A stretch of 64,000 bases of DNA, taken from assembly GCA_022749935.1 (NCBI GenBank), contig JAKIWQ010000001.1, forward strand, positions 44,318 to 108,317, given 5' to 3'. The notes beneath the pieces were generated by a model. The model ran no database searches. It was not told the DNA's origin and saw only the letters and a list, made by a program, of their open reading frames with translations. The translations under genes were made by a program, and so were the position numbers. Source of the DNA: Thermoplasmata archaeon. GTDB taxonomy: Archaea > Thermoplasmatota > Thermoplasmata > Lutacidiplasmatales > UBA184. Position 1 is the stretch's first letter; each line of letters opens with the position of its first letter. This document shows, piece by piece, positions 51,748 through 59,665 of the stretch.

Positions 51748-52617
51748 GTGGAGTTCGATCCGTACCTCTACGTCGCCTTCCTCGCGGGACTGGTCGCGGG
51801 GTGGGTGGTCCGGCCCCGTTCCGCCTGGGTCGGCCGGGCCACCCTCGCGACCGTGGGAGCCCTCGTGGGTCTGCTGGGTGCGTCTCTGAGCGGGATCCCG
51901 GCGGGTTCTCTCCTCGCGACCGTCCCGCTCGCCTTGGCGTATGCGTCGCTCATCCTGCTCCTCACGGCTCTCGTCTACTTCGTCCTCGCCCGCCGAAGGG
52001 TTCCTGGGTCGACGCCGCCGGCGGGGACCACGAAGCCCGACGGGCGGGTCCCGCTGAGCCTCCTCCTACTGGGCGCGCTCCTCGCGGGCTACGGCCTGGG
52101 CCACGTCCTGGCCGTGCCTACGGCGGAAGCCATCCCGTGGGCCCTGTACGCCCTCCTCGCCCTCGTCGCTTTCGATCTGCGGCTCCGGACCCGTGCGCTC
52201 GGTCGCCTCTGGGTACCCCTCCTGGCGGCGGTCGGGGGGGCGCTCGGAGCGGCCACGGTCTTCATCGTCCTCGGCGAGTTCTCCGCTCCGATCGCGCTTG
52301 CGACGGCGCTCGCGTTCGGCTGGTACACTCTCGCGGGGCCGTTGGTCGGAGCGCGGGCGGGCGCGCTGCTCGGGCTCATGGCGTTCTTGACCAACTTCCT
52401 CCGGGAGGATCTGACCATGTTGCTGGCGCCGGTCTTCGGCCGTCGGCTCCAGGGCGAAGGGATGAGCGCGCTCGGGGGCGCCACGTCCATGGACACGACC
52501 CTTTACTTCGTGACCCGGTACGGGGACGCCGAGGCGGGAAGCCTCGCGCTGGCCAGCGGTCTCGTCCTGACGGTGGCGGCGAGCCTCCTCCTGCCCATCG
52601 TTCTCGCCCTGCCCTAG
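51748..52617 (+). CDS. LysO-family membrane exporter
   Basis: A 289-residue integral membrane protein with about eight to ten helices. The DUF340/LysO signature is clear in the C-terminal half: GPLVGARAGALLGLMAFLTNFLREDLTMLLAPVFGRRLQGEGMSALGGATSMDTTLYFVTRYGDAEAGSLALASGLVLT. LysO exports L-lysine and toxic analogues in E. coli; here the substrate is inferred only from family. GTG 51748 follows the purA stop by 7 bp, indicating one operon. Confidence 0.85.
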   Translation: MEFDPYLYVAFLAGLVAGWVVRPRSAWVGRATLATVGALVGLLGASLSGIPAGSLLATVPLALAYASLILLLTALVYFVLARRRVPGSTPPAGTTKPDGRVPLSLLLLGALLAGYGLGHVLAVPTAEAIPWALYALLALVAFDLRLRTRALGRLWVPLLAAVGGALGAATVFIVLGEFSAPIALATALAFGWYTLAGPLVGARAGALLGLMAFLTNFLREDLTMLLAPVFGRRLQGEGMSALGGATSMDTTLYFVTRYGDAEAGSLALASGLVLTVAASLLLPIVLALP

Positions 52618-52622
52618 CGACG

Positions 52623-52630
52623 CCTTAAAC
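52623..52630 (+). promoter_or_regulatory. TATA box of tRNA-Val
   Basis: CCTTAAAC is centred about 31 bp upstream of the first tRNA base. Confidence 0.5.
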
Positions 52631-52656
52631 GGTCCGGGCGCTCGCTTTCGGATCAC

Positions 52657-52729
52657 GGGCTCGTGGTCCAGCGGTTACGACGTCGCTCTCACACAGCGAA
52701 GACCGCCGGTTCGAATCCGGCCGAGCCCA
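52657..52729 (+). tRNA. tRNA-Val (CAC)
   Basis: The acceptor GGGCTCG pairs with CGAGCCC and the discriminator is A. The anticodon arm TCGCT-CTCACAC-AGCGA gives anticodon CAC. The T-arm is CCGGTTCGAATCCGG. CCA is not encoded. Its last four bases begin a 22-bp direct repeat that recurs at 55241. Confidence 0.94.
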
Positions 52730-52773
52730 TCTTCGGGTCGGGGGCATCCGGGTCTTGGTGAGGGGGATGCCCC
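52726..52773. repeat. Left boundary repeat (A+B) at the 3' end of tRNA-Val
   Basis: Unit A (52726-52747, starting CCCATCTTCGGGTC) is identical to 55241-55262. Unit B (52740-52773) matches 55207-55240 with one mismatch. B folds as a perfect 9-bp hairpin, GGGGCATCC with GGATGCCCC. The repeat starts within the tRNA 3' end, as att sites often do, and could also act as the tRNA terminator. Confidence 0.65.
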
Positions 52774-52905
52774 GCGATCCCTTAGCGGCGCCCGTGGTAA
52801 CCTATTCCGCGAGCCTCTCACAAAAGGTGGGTTTCCGGAGGACGCGTCGACCTCCACGTGGCCCATCGGGCTAATCGCGGTCCGGTCATCGGTCGGGCGC
52901 GTCCC

Positions 52906-53367
52906 TCATTCTCGGCGCAAGGAAAGATACGCCCACAAGCTCGATGCGATCACGAGGAATCCCAGGGTGGCATAGATGACCGTGACCACGATCGGAAGTC
53001 CTCCCCCGACCTCCAACTGGGGTTGAGTGTTCACGATCAGCCGAAGTCCCACCCCCAGTGCACCAAGGATAGCGGCCCCGGCGAAGCTCCATCGCCGGCC
53101 TCGGCTCTCGAAGTACAGGAGGAGCAGGGTCAGGGCGATGATCGGACTCACCTGGGACTCAGCGATCAGTCGAACGGCGGGCGCCACTGAAGACAAAGTG
53201 ATGGCCAGGGCGACAACGATGGCGACAAGGAACGGGAGAAGCAGTGTAATCGCAACGCGCTGTGTTACGAGGGCGTTTCTGCTGAGGCGAGGTTCCGTCG
53301 CGTTTGATTCCGGGAGGTCGCGGAATCTCCCCTCGTCCGCGCTCATCGCGGTCCCGTCATCGGACAC
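52906..53367 (-). CDS. Small integral membrane protein, unknown family
   Basis: A 153-residue protein with a polar N-terminal 35 residues and four hydrophobic segments: VAITLLLPFLVAIVVALAITL, VSPIIALTLLLLYFE, FAGAAILGALGVGLRLIV and GLPIVVTVIYATLGFLVIASSLWAYL. No family or catalytic motif is recognised. GTG 53367 or ATG 53346 may start it. It is the first gene of the repeat-bounded segment after tRNA-Val. Confidence 0.55.
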   Translation of the reverse strand: MSDDGTAMSADEGRFRDLPESNATEPRLSRNALVTQRVAITLLLPFLVAIVVALAITLSSVAPAVRLIAESQVSPIIALTLLLLYFESRGRRWSFAGAAILGALGVGLRLIVNTQPQLEVGGGLPIVVTVIYATLGFLVIASSLWAYLSLRRE

Positions 53368-53460
53368 GCGCTTTCCCCATCAAGCCGGCGGTGGCCCGCT
53401 CGTACTTCGCGTCCGGAAAGGGGTCGGTTGCGTAACAAGACCGGGGCGGATCTCACAGCG

Positions 53461-53787
53461 TTAGGCGAGCTTCATGTGTTCCAACAGTGCTTCGAATCTC
53501 GAGTCCTGGCGAACGAGTGCGAGCCTCGGGCTGAGGCGGAAGTTGGCCAGATTGACAGAATGACGCTCGACCCCGATTTCCAACCATCGGAAACAACCAT
53601 CGAGGTCGCCGAGCTCGGCGTGGATCCGAGCCAGCTGCCATATGAACCATGGCGCCACGGGAGGGGCCTCGATGCGTTCCAAGATGGCGCGAGATTGTTC
53701 CCTTTCCCCGGCGAGTGCGTGCACGTAGGCCTGGGAAACCGGCCCGTCGCCGGGATCCTGGTTGAACTCCCGGCTGCCGCGTGCCAA
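53461..53787 (-). pseudogene. Truncated C-terminus of a TPR-repeat protein
   Basis: About 100 residues ending QAYVHALAGEREQSRAILERIE...WFIWQLARIHAELGDLDGCFRWLEIGVERHSVNLANFRLSPRLALVRQDSRFEALLEHMKLA. This is the familiar tail of long TPR proteins (kinase/cyclase-TPR type 'L-x-x-DPRF-x-x-LL-x-x-M'). No in-frame upstream domain exists: the reading begins at a TTG and the adjoining DNA belongs to the divergent methyltransferase. It is most likely the 3' remnant of a larger gene lost at the edge of an insertion or deletion. Confidence 0.6.
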
Positions 53788-53906
53788 GCGACCGCAGGTC
53801 GTCAGCGGCAGGGTTTGGAATGGGCACTCTGTGTGACAGGGGCCCGACCCCCCGTGAGCTCGAAGTTAAGCGGCTCGCCAGCCTCGGTAGGCGAAGGGAG
53901 TGTTCG

Positions 53907-54548
53907 ATGGGTTCATCTCCACCGCGAGGGAACACCCGTGACATTACGAATCTACCACCCGAAGAATACGTTCATCACATTGGCCAAAGGTATGTCGTCG
54001 GGGACACGCCGTGGGACTCGGGGAAACCCAATGCCGAACTGATTCGCCAGATCGAAGCCGGGAACCTCCCCGGCAAGACGGTCCTCGAGATGGGATGCGG
54101 TACCGGTACGAACGCCGTCGAGCTCGCCCGACGCGGGTATCGCGTGACCGCAGTCGACCTCACGCCGCTTGCGATAGAACGGGCTCGAGAGAAGGCGACG
54201 AAAGCCGGTGCGTCAATCAACTTCCGGGCGGGTGACCTCACCCGCCTGGATCTGGGAGGACCGTACGATTGTCTGCTCGATATCGGTCTGTATCACGGAA
54301 TCCGTAACCGCGACCTGGAAGGGTTCCAATCCACGCTCCAACGGGTTTCCCGGCCCGGCACGCGCTGGCTGTCCTTGGCCGGGAACCCCAAGGAGATTTC
54401 CCCGGAGGGTCCTCCGGTAGTCCGCGAGGAGGAGATTCGCTCCGAGCTGGGCCCGTTGTTCAAGATCCTTGAGCTTCACGAGATCCGGTTCGATCTCCGT
54501 CCGGACTTCCAGCCTCTCGCTTGGTCGATTCTGATGGAACGCCGCTGA
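53907..54548 (+). CDS. Class I SAM-dependent methyltransferase
   Basis: A 213-residue methyltransferase. SAM-binding motif I is VLEMGCGTGTNAVELARRGYRVTAVDLTPLAIERAR near residue 60. Motif II/III are INFRAGDLTRLDLGGPYDCLLDIGLYHGI. The N-terminal YVVGDTPWDSGKPNAELI is like the thiopurine-methyltransferase/TehB/UbiE-like small-molecule methylases. ATG 53907, with GGGAG just upstream and AAGTTAAGC about 40 bp up, is preferred over the track GTG. It lies inside the segment bounded by the tRNA-Val repeats and is a plausible cargo gene. Confidence 0.85.
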   Translation: MGSSPPRGNTRDITNLPPEEYVHHIGQRYVVGDTPWDSGKPNAELIRQIEAGNLPGKTVLEMGCGTGTNAVELARRGYRVTAVDLTPLAIERAREKATKAGASINFRAGDLTRLDLGGPYDCLLDIGLYHGIRNRDLEGFQSTLQRVSRPGTRWLSLAGNPKEISPEGPPVVREEEIRSELGPLFKILELHEIRFDLRPDFQPLAWSILMERR

Positions 54549-55206
54549 GGGTAGGGAGAGCCTCAGCAGGGTACGTGTCATCGGTGGACCGTCGGCGACG
54601 CGAGGACTGCACGCTCCTGCTCGACCCAAGATGCACGGATGCCTGACGCTGACGGTGTGCGCACAATTGCCATTGAACCGACACCGTGGCATCCGTAGAC
54701 AAGGCGTGGGATTCCTGCCGGGGAACCACCGACCCAGCGTCGGCGCTGGAGGGGATTCGTGCGTTCTAAGAAATCCCGCATGGGGATCCGCCGGTGACCC
54801 GTGTCGGGCGATCGCTGCGTCGACCCGGACCCGTTCGAGCTGCGCGAGAAGGAACTAGAAGACCGATTGGGCTCGAACTGTAGAACGTTGCTTATCCACC
54901 ACCGAAGGTCGCAAACAAGGACGAAAGTAGGTAACGGATACTGGCTTTCGCCAGACGGCGGCGAGAAGAGACCGACTGCAGTAGCACCTTCCTCCGCGAC
55001 TCCCTCTGCAGCTCCTGTCGGCCGTCGACACCAATATTGGCAATTTCGGTGTGGTCGGGCACGCACCTAAGGTCGCGAAAGGAGCCGCCCGCACGTTGGG
55101 TCTGCGGTGTCCTGCGTCGGCCGGGCTGGGCTGTTCGGTTAGGTTCGGTTGACGGGGGATCGTCCAACCGCCCCCACCGAGCGCCATCGAGATCGAGCCG
55201 AACCAA
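54549..55206. other. Gene-poor stretch inside the repeat-bounded segment
   Basis: About 660 bp. The ORFs here are short, overlap on both strands and do not resemble proteins. A brief plus-strand piece, DPDPFELREKELEDRL (near 54818-54865), looks protein-like and may be a decayed fragment. No RNA gene is recognised. Confidence 0.4.
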
Positions 55207-55262
55207 GGGGGCGTCCGGGTCTTGGTGAGGGGGATGCCCCCCCATCTTCGGGTCGGGGGCAT
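55207..55262. repeat. Right boundary repeat (B+A)
   Basis: Unit B at 55207-55240 and unit A at 55241-55262 repeat the left-boundary sequences in swapped order. The single B mismatch (A to G in the stem) keeps a G-U pair. The central GATGCCCCC can pair either with the upstream GGGGGCGTC or with the downstream GGGGGCAT, so two exclusive hairpins are possible. Confidence 0.65.
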
Positions 55263-55692
55263 TCCCTGTCACCCGAACCCACGTAGGGGAGGGCCACGGG
55301 GGGAGAAACCTCGGACCGAACCCTCGTGGCTGCCCAGTTCCCGCGGGAACTGAAGCCGCAGATCAACGGGCTGGGCCATTCGGATACACCGTGCGGGGCG
55401 GCGAACTTCTTCGTCGAGCACCTCGGGTGCGAGGTCGACCGAAGGAGTTCGAGCGGGTCCCCAGCGGTCTCGCATCGCGGTCGAGGGGGTCGGGGCTCCG
55501 GCGTATTTCGTGATGTCCAGGGGTTCGCCCGAAGGGCGCCGCACCCTCGGCCCCTCGCGTCCGATAGCGGACAACCGGCCCCCACGTTCGAAATCGGCGA
55601 TCGTCACCTGGCAGCGCCGCCCGAGAGGGAGAGGGCGACCCCTCCCGGGGTCGGTCCCCCCTGGCTCCGAGCCGGACCCCCCGTGTCGCTCG
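55263..55692. other. Intergenic region right of the repeat
   Basis: About 430 bp with no supported gene. A fragment FPRELKPQINGLGHSDTPCGAANFFVEHLGCEVD in one frame is suggestive of a decayed coding sequence but matches nothing I recognise. Confidence 0.3.
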
Positions 55693-56448
55693 TCAGGACA
55701 CGGTAATCGAAGAGAGGACGGCGTGCTTGCCGGAAGTGCTCATGTTGATCGAGCCGCTCGCCGACGACCCGCCCGTCGACACCGAGGTATCGACCAACGA
55801 GATCAGCTCGGTCACCACATAGTAGGTGTGACCCGCGGTGAACGTGCCGTTGACGAAGGCTTCCATCCTCAACGAAGTGAACGTCTTCATGAGGCTCCCG
55901 CTCGAAACGGAGTTGCCCTGAGAGGAATGGAACGATGAGGACAAGTAGGAACTGCTGGTCTGATCGTACACGTACGTGTAGATGTACACCTCGGATTCCG
56001 CGTACGCGAACTGGGGGTAGGGACCCGGCGTGGCCACCAAGTCGACAAAGAACGTCACGCTCCATTTCTCCTTGACCGAATGGTGCCCGCTCGCGACGCT
56101 GAAGGTAGAGCTGGACAGCCCGACGAAGGAGACGGCCTCCGTCGTCGCACTCACGCTCCCACAAGACACCTGCGTGGCCTTGGTATTGGTGACGGCGTGA
56201 CCGTTCACGAGGTTAAAGCTCGGTGAGGTGCTCCACGACGCGTTTCCTCCGCACCCGGTGAAACCGGCGCTGATCGATTGGTCCGCCGTTCCTCCGTACG
56301 GCGCCGTCAGTGTGAGGGCCGGGTGCGCCGAAGCGGCCGGGGCGAGGACCATCAGTAGTGCCAGACCCACCGTCATCACGCTTCCGAACCCGACCGTTCG
56401 TCCCTTGGTCCGCAGAAATGGCGTCTGTTCTCCGACGTTCCTCTTCAT
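55693..56448 (-). CDS. Secreted beta-rich hypothetical protein
   Basis: A 251-residue protein with a signal peptide (TVGFGSVMTVGLALLMVLAPAASAHPAL, cleavage likely after ASA). The mature domain is rich in Ser/Thr with many alternating hydrophobic strands: ISAGFTGCGGNASWSTSPSFNLVNGH, HHSVKEKWSVTFFVDLVATP, ESEVYIYTYVYDQTSSSYLSS, HTYYVVTELISLVDTSV. This fits a jelly-roll or Ig-like surface protein. No family is recognised. ATG 56448 is preceded by GGGACG. The track's earlier start overlaps an unrelated upstream region. There is no membrane anchor at the C-terminus. Confidence 0.65.
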   Translation of the reverse strand: MKRNVGEQTPFLRTKGRTVGFGSVMTVGLALLMVLAPAASAHPALTLTAPYGGTADQSISAGFTGCGGNASWSTSPSFNLVNGHAVTNTKATQVSCGSVSATTEAVSFVGLSSSTFSVASGHHSVKEKWSVTFFVDLVATPGPYPQFAYAESEVYIYTYVYDQTSSSYLSSSFHSSQGNSVSSGSLMKTFTSLRMEAFVNGTFTAGHTYYVVTELISLVDTSVSTGGSSASGSINMSTSGKHAVLSSITVS

Positions 56449-56591
56449 TCGTCCCACGTCCCCGTTCCCGCCGGAGGCAGGACCCCCTGCTCGCCGACGT
56501 GCGCGGAAGTCCGGGTAGGACTCTCCGGTACTTAGACCTCGGTAGTCCCTAGGGGACGCCACCCTTCGGGGGGCCTCCACGTCGGGGGGAG

Positions 56592-56999
56592 ATGTCGGAC
56601 GCGCCGCGGCGAGCGCCTCCTCCATCCCCGCCGGGAAGGGTAGACGGGAAGTGTGTACGAGCCTCCGGGCGTCAGGGTATCCTCGTGGAGCACCCACGAA
56701 TCGTAGTTGGGACGCCTCGCGAGTACGCGTACTGGATCGCGCGGCTCCGCAGGTTCCTGGCGGAACGGGGTGCGAGTGCGGACGACCTGGAGCAACTCGA
56801 CGCCCGCATCAACTACAAGGGGAATCGGATCACGCTCTACCGACTGAGCAATCCCGCTGAGGACGGGTCGGTCGCCGAAACGATCTCGCATGAGGTCCTC
56901 CACGCCCTCTTCTACCAGATGGGCGAGTACCGGGCCGCCCGAGAGATCGACCTGGTCGCCAAGCCGGCGCGGAGTACCGAGAGAATCGGCGGGATCTGA
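56592..56999 (+). CDS. Small HExxH-motif putative metalloprotein
   Basis: A 135-residue protein whose main feature is ETISHEVLHALFYQMGE, a HExxH zinc-metallopeptidase-like helix. It is preceded by RINYKGNRITLYRLSNP, which could be the beta strand lining the active site in ImmA/SprT-like minimal metallopeptidases. The third ligand is unclear. The first 30 residues from ATG 56592 are Pro/Arg-rich; GTG 56685 (VEHPRIVVGTPREYAYW) may be the true start. Proteolytic activity is a guess from one motif. Confidence 0.6.
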   Translation: MSDAPRRAPPPSPPGRVDGKCVRASGRQGILVEHPRIVVGTPREYAYWIARLRRFLAERGASADDLEQLDARINYKGNRITLYRLSNPAEDGSVAETISHEVLHALFYQMGEYRAAREIDLVAKPARSTERIGGI

Positions 57000-57038
57000 C
57001 CCTCGCCCGGTCGGGACCGAGGGATTCGGCCCCGGGAC

Positions 57039-58289
57039 TCAACCGGGGGTCTCCAGGTGGCGCCTGGACTCGTCACGGGGAAGGGCGTCTCGCAACCGCG
57101 CGCTCGAGAAACCGAGGCCGCTGCCCGTATTGTAGAGCAGGACGGTCTCCCCCGGCCGAAGGAGCCGGTGCCGCGTCAAGCTCTCCAGCGCGGCGTAGGG
57201 AGCCGCCCCCTCGGGGGAAGCCGAGATTCCATGTCGCTGGGCTAGCCGGTCCATGGCGTCGAGGAGCGAGGAGTCCGACACGGTGTCCCCCGATCCACCG
57301 CTGCCCCGGACCGCCTCGAGGACCCGCTCTGAGGCGAACGGAGCGGGGACGAGCAGGCCCGGGGCGACCGTCGTAGGGTCCTCCCATGGACGGACCGCCG
57401 CGGCCCCGTCGCGCAACGCCCGGACGACCGGCGCGCAACCTTCCGCCTGGATGGCATAGAGCCTTGGAATCCGTTCGAGGAGCCCGAGCTCACGGAGTTC
57501 CGTGAAGGCCTTGTACATCCCCACGAGGCCCGTGCCCCCACCGGTGGGGTAGACGATCGCGTCGGGAAGCTCGGCCCCGGGGGACTGCTCGAAGATCTCG
57601 AACCCCATGGTCTTCTTTCCTTCCACACGGTATGGCTCGCGGAGGGTCGACATGTCGAACGAGGGGAGGGTTTTTTCCGCGGTCCGGGCCGCGGCGCCGG
57701 CTTCCCGGATGGTCCCCGCGACCCCCACGACCTCGGCCCCGTAGGCTCGACACGCCTCCCGTATCGATTCGGAGGTTTTCGTCGGAAGATACACGCGCAC
57801 CCGAACGCCTGCACGGGCCCCGTACGCGGCGAGGGCGACCCCCGCGTTGCCTGCGCTGGGGACGAACAACTGGTGCAGGCCGAGCTCGCGCGCCCGCCCG
57901 ACGGCGACCGACATCCCGCGGGCCTTGAACGAGCCGGTGGGGAGCAGCCCGTCGTCCTTCAAGACGACGCGAACCCCCGGAGCCTCCGGGACGTCCGAGA
58001 GGGGGAGTACCGGGGTGAATCCCTCCCCGAGCGTCACGATCGACTCCTGGCGCTGGATCGGAAGCAGTTCCCGGTACCGCCAAAGACTCGGCGTACGGCT
58101 CGAGAGCCCCGCCTTCCAAGAGCGCGCGTCCAGTTTGGATAGGGCGTAGACGGCGAGTAACGCGTGACCGCAGGTCGGACAAACTCCCGCGGGTCGGTGA
58201 GGGTCCACTTCCGTGCAGCAGGCACGACACTCCAGCGACTGCAGAAGGGAACCGGTCTCCGTCACGGTCGGGTCTCGGGAAGTGGACAC
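57039..58289 (-). CDS. thrC: Threonine synthase
   Basis: A 416-residue PLP enzyme that converts O-phosphohomoserine to threonine. An N-terminal zinc-ribbon-like segment CRACCTEVDPHRPAGVCPTCG precedes SIVTLGEGFTPVLPLSDV. The PLP lysine is in LLPTGSFKARGMSVAV (about residue 122), followed by PSAGNAGVALAAYGARAG and the phosphate loop YPTGGGTGLVGMYKAF. This is the archaeal/plant-like type, though cysteate or threonine dehydratase relatives share the fold. The start is GTG 58289. It is a lone gene, convergent with the HExxH gene. Confidence 0.9.
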   Translation of the reverse strand: MSTSRDPTVTETGSLLQSLECRACCTEVDPHRPAGVCPTCGHALLAVYALSKLDARSWKAGLSSRTPSLWRYRELLPIQRQESIVTLGEGFTPVLPLSDVPEAPGVRVVLKDDGLLPTGSFKARGMSVAVGRARELGLHQLFVPSAGNAGVALAAYGARAGVRVRVYLPTKTSESIREACRAYGAEVVGVAGTIREAGAAARTAEKTLPSFDMSTLREPYRVEGKKTMGFEIFEQSPGAELPDAIVYPTGGGTGLVGMYKAFTELRELGLLERIPRLYAIQAEGCAPVVRALRDGAAAVRPWEDPTTVAPGLLVPAPFASERVLEAVRGSGGSGDTVSDSSLLDAMDRLAQRHGISASPEGAAPYAALESLTRHRLLRPGETVLLYNTGSGLGFSSARLRDALPRDESRRHLETPG

Positions 58290-58642
58290 CCCGCATCGAA
58301 TCGATTCCCGCCGAACGGTCCCACGCGAAGCGACCCGCCGGAGGGACGGGACGGCGTGATCGACGTGCGGGCGGTCACTTCAGGGTCCCACGCGGTCGGC
58401 ACGGTCACCCGATTCCAGGGGTTGGGAAGCTATGAACCAGCCCCCCCGTTCGACCTCCGAGCGGCCGAACCTCCATGGCCCTGCCGCTGGGTGGCCGCTC
58501 GGACGGGTGGCCCCGCCCAGGGTCGTGGGTAGTCGCGGGCCGCGACCCCGCCTCGCCGGTGCGGAGCTTCGGGCAGCCCGCTCCACGAAGCCTCCTTAAC
58601 CCCCTCGGGCCATCGGCCGGAGCCCCCTCCATAGATTCTCCG

Positions 58643-59137
58643 ATGGCTCGATTGAAAGTTCCGCTCCTTGGACGTCGGCCCCCCCCGCCTCCCGAGCCCC
58701 CGACCGTGGCGCCTTCCGAGGTGGAGATTCCCGTGCTCGCGGAGGTCGCGACCACCCTCTCCAAGGGTGACTTCGCCGGGGCGGTGAGCCACGCCTACCA
58801 CCGGGTGATCCTCGACCTCCAGCGAGCCTACGGACTCTCGCTCCCCGCCCAGTGGACCCATCGGGAGTTCCTCCGAAAGTACCTCCGGCGCGATATGGGG
58901 CCCCTCCCGGCGCTGGTCGGGCGGTTCTATGGGCTCTACGAGCCGGTCCGATACGGGACGGAGGCGGACTGGGTGCGGTCCGACCTGCAGGAATTGTTGG
59001 CCCAGATCTACACCGAGCCCCCCCTCCGAGGACTCTACACGGCTCGAGTACCCGTTCCGCCGACCGATACCGGAGACTCCACCGAGAGCCCCTCCCGGCC
59101 CGACGACGTCGCCTCCGGCCCGACGCGGGTCGAGTAA
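58643..59137 (+). CDS. DUF4129-like protein of a MoxR cluster
   Basis: A 164-residue protein. The segment TLSKGDFAGAVSHAYHRVILDLQRAYGLSLPAQWTHREFLRKYLRRDMGPLPALVGRFYGLYEPVRYG matches the C-terminal DUF4129 module usually fused to transglutaminase-like membrane proteins. Here it is stand-alone and soluble, with a Pro-rich N-terminus and a disordered C-terminus. ATG 58643 begins the sensible reading; the track ORF adds 56 unlikely residues. It is first in an operon with a membrane protein, MoxR, DUF58 and a polytopic protein. Confidence 0.7.
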   Translation: MARLKVPLLGRRPPPPPEPPTVAPSEVEIPVLAEVATTLSKGDFAGAVSHAYHRVILDLQRAYGLSLPAQWTHREFLRKYLRRDMGPLPALVGRFYGLYEPVRYGTEADWVRSDLQELLAQIYTEPPLRGLYTARVPVPPTDTGDSTESPSRPDDVASGPTRVE

Positions 59138-59158
59138 CGGGGAGTCGGGAGGCACCAC

Positions 59159-59665
59159 GTGGCATCCATTCCTTTCGGATGGGACGTCTCCTACGGACTC
59201 CCCCTCCTGATCCTCGGCGGGGCTGCGATCGGATGGTGGCTCACCACGCGGGTCGCGCTACCTCCCCGACTCACTCCATCCGCTCCGTATCGTTCCTGGA
59301 GAGAAAGTCCCCGCTCGGCGGCCTACGCCGCCCTCCAGGGCGAGCAGTACCTCCTTGCCTCGTACCTCCTTCGAGAACGGCTCCTCGAATCCGCTGCGGT
59401 CCGACTCGGCGTCTTGCCCGAAGAGGTCGAAGGGCGGGGTCGGCGACCGGTCGAAGTACCCCTCCCCCGGCCGCTGTCGTTTCGGCGAACCCTGCGGCAC
59501 CTCGCGACCGCGTACCGTTCGGCCTACCTCGCCGAAGGGATCTCCCCCTGGGTCGGGTTCGGGGAATGGACCATGCCCCGCCGGCGGCGGGTCGCCGAAC
59601 GTGATTTCACGCGGGCCGCCGAGGAAGTCGAATCCGTCGTTCGCGCCCTGGAGGCACCGGCATGA
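59159..59665 (+). CDS. Single-pass membrane protein of the MoxR cluster
   Basis: A 168-residue protein with one N-terminal helix (YGLPLLILGGAAIGWWLTTRV) and a cytosolic helical domain: SAAYAALQGEQYLLASYLLRERLLESAAVRLG and FRRTLRHLATAYRSAYLAEGI. The function is not recognised. GTG 59159 starts it, 21 bp after the previous stop, and its stop overlaps the MoxR ATG by 4 bp. By position it likely belongs to the same envelope- or complex-maturation machine. Confidence 0.65.
   Translation: MASIPFGWDVSYGLPLLILGGAAIGWWLTTRVALPPRLTPSAPYRSWRESPRSAAYAALQGEQYLLASYLLRERLLESAAVRLGVLPEEVEGRGRRPVEVPLPRPLSFRRTLRHLATAYRSAYLAEGISPWVGFGEWTMPRRRRVAERDFTRAAEEVESVVRALEAPA

Noticed and set aside
54578-55066. 162-aa minus-strand ORF in the islet
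   Set aside because: No protein-like pattern; it overlaps several equally weak ORFs, so it is treated as non-coding or decayed.
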